Below are positions 62,803 to 64,000 of a DNA stretch of 64,000 nt, piece after piece. The notes under the pieces are model-generated. The model was not told the origin of the DNA and did not search any database. It was given only the letters and a program-made list of their open reading frames with translations. Each line of letters opens with the position of its first letter. Positions within the stretch are counted from its first letter, which is position 1. The translations under genes were made by a program, and so were the position numbers. The stretch lies in NCBI RefSeq assembly GCF_021365465.1, contig NZ_CP089932.1, forward strand, positions 3,100,001-3,164,000. Reading direction: 5' to 3'. The DNA comes from Erwinia tracheiphila (GTDB lineage: Bacteria; Pseudomonadota; Gammaproteobacteria; Enterobacterales; Enterobacteriaceae).

Positions 62803-64000
62803 GCAAATTCCTCCAGAAGCGTTGCCAGCTCCCGCCAGGCGATATGTTGGTTAAACTCTGTTTCCACTTTTTTGCGGGCTGCTGCCACCACCGGCTGGAT
62901 ATCCATTTCGCTGTTTGCCAGTTTTAACAATAGCTCGCCCAGCCCACGTCCATCACCCTCCGGGGCCAGCCACCCTGAGACATTGTGCTCAATTAACTCG
63001 GGGAGGCCACTGTGCTCGCTTGACACCACAGGCAATCCAACGGCCATCGCCTCCATCAGGGCAACCGGGATGCCTTCCATATCACCATCGGCCGCCGTCA
63101 GCGACGGCAGCAAAAAGATGTCGGTCTGGTGAAGATAACCTTTGATCTCTTCCTGCGGTTTGAAGCCAACCATGCTGATGCAATCTTCAAGATCTGCCGC
63201 ACGAATGGCCTCACGCAGCGTTTCTTCCATGTCACCATTGCCAATAATGGTGTACTCGAAACTGGCCCCCAGCGCTTTAAGATAACGACAGGCTTCAACA
63301 GCAACCCCCAGCCCTTTTTTTTCCGTCAGGCGCGCTACCGAAAGTATGCGCAGTGGAGAATGCAGCCCTTCCCTGGGCTGAAAATTAAATTTTTCCGGTT
63401 CAATACCCATGCGTGAAACCTGAATTTTTTCTGGCAGGTACCCCATGGCAATCAGTTTGTTTTCCCACCGATGGCTGATCGGCAGAAGAAGGTCGGTCTG
63501 ACTGAACAGATTAAGGTAATCAACCTTGTGCTCATCAAGGATATGGCGTCGGGAAATATCCACGCTGTGAAACACCGTGGCCTGCCTGCCGTGCAGCACG
63601 CCCAGCTCGCGTAGCTTGTTGGCCAGCACACCAGCATAACCAAAATGCACCAGAAACAGGTCGGCGTTAAAATGCTTTTCATTGCGCACAACAATCGCCG
63701 GGAGCAGCAGTTTACTCGACTGCTGTCCGTAACGCTTCACGTTGAGAGAACGCATCGTGCAGGGGTTGAGCAGTTTTGGCAGCAGAATCTGCAAGCGCTG
63801 CTTCAGCTTATCCGTACCGGAGGATTTGTCTTCAGGCAAAAGATAATGGGTTTTTTCAGCCAGATTATAGCGATCAAACGCGCCATGTCGGTGTGTCAAA
63901 TCACCCGGGAAAACGGAAATAACTTCAACATCATAACCCTGGTCGATGAAATACGTCACCTGGTTGAGGACGAACGTTTCAGACGAAACGGGGAAACGCA
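62799..64000 (-). CDS. amsK: Glycosyltransferase, AmsK-like (5' end outside window)
   Basis: GT-B fold glycosyltransferase of family 4; about 400 residues are visible and the frame stays open to the window edge, where RFPVSSETFVLNQVTYF continues the N-terminal pattern. It shows FHSVDISRRHI, RMGIEPEKFNF, ILSVARLTEKKGLGVAVEA, IGNGDMEETLR and the donor-site PSLTAADGDMEGIPVALMEAMAVGLPVVSSEHSGLPELI with the EX7E motif. It overlaps the amsL-like gene by four bases (ATGA). The AmsK label follows from position in an amylovoran-like cluster; the sugar is not shown by sequence. Confidence 0.75.
   Translation of the reverse strand, partial: RFPVSSETFVLNQVTYFIDQGYDVEVISVFPGDLTHRHGAFDRYNLAEKTHYLLPEDKSSGTDKLKQRLQILLPKLLNPCTMRSLNVKRYGQQSSKLLLPAIVVRNEKHFNADLFLVHFGYAGVLANKLRELGVLHGRQATVFHSVDISRRHILDEHKVDYLNLFSQTDLLLPISHRWENKLIAMGYLPEKIQVSRMGIEPEKFNFQPREGLHSPLRILSVARLTEKKGLGVAVEACRYLKALGASFEYTIIGNGDMEETLREAIRAADLEDCISMVGFKPQEEIKGYLHQTDIFLLPSLTAADGDMEGIPVALMEAMAVGLPVVSSEHSGLPELIEHNVSGWLAPEGDGRGLGELLLKLANSEMDIQPVVAAARKKVETEFNQHIAWRELATLLEEFA

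Overview
The window is chromosomal DNA of a plant-associated enterobacterium, most likely a species of Erwinia close to the amylovora/pyrifoliae group. Gene order follows the Escherichia coli backbone (rhlE, ybhQ, ybhL, moaEDCBA, ybhK, uvrB, bioDCFB/bioA, ybhB, pgl, ybhA, modCBA, acrZ, then yeeZ and hisLGDCBHAFI). The right end is the tail of an amylovoran/stewartan-type exopolysaccharide cluster (amsK-like, amsL-like, galF, galE). The species call is inference from proteins recognised by eye; no search was run.

Layout. 1-8.5 kb: rhlE (cut by the window edge), ybhQ, ybhL, a yaiW-type lipoprotein gene, the molybdopterin operon moaABCDE and divergent ybhK. 9-13.4 kb: uvrB with a LexA box, then a long non-coding stretch with DnaA-type boxes and a perfect 22-bp inverted repeat, an orphan UrtE/LivF-like ATPase gene and an unrecognised small gene. 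13.7-18.7 kb: biotin genes with a BirA operator between bioB and bioA. 18.7-26.6 kb: an accessory block between bioA and ybhB, made of a four-gene chaperone-usher fimbrial operon and a curA/DJ-1-like pair leading into ybhB. 26.6-33.3 kb: pgl, ybhA, modABC, acrZ, a wrecked modF and yeeZ. 33.4-40.9 kb: the complete histidine operon with its leader peptide and attenuator.

41-59 kb is the variable surface-polysaccharide region. A tandem nucleotidyltransferase pseudogene is split by an IS5-like element; next come an IS200-like element and gnd. A minus-strand operon follows: rmlBDAC, a GT2 glycosyltransferase, an RgpF-like protein, Wzm and Wzt. It makes dTDP-L-rhamnose and probably assembles and exports a rhamnose-containing glycan through an ABC transporter. 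Its leader carries an ops/JUMPstart element (RfaH target). Upstream lie a decayed Tn3-family transposase, the remnant of an AT-rich toxin-like gene with an ADP-ribosyltransferase-like domain, and a second copy of the IS5-like element. 59.3-64 kb: galE, galF, the amsL-like flippase gene and the 3' part of an amsK-like glycosyltransferase gene, all on the minus strand.

Most interesting: the compact rhamnose-glycan ABC locus, the broken ADP-ribosyltransferase-like toxin, the perfect palindrome before the orphan ATPase gene, and two IS copies sharing the same inactivating lesions. No rRNA, tRNA or CRISPR array was seen.
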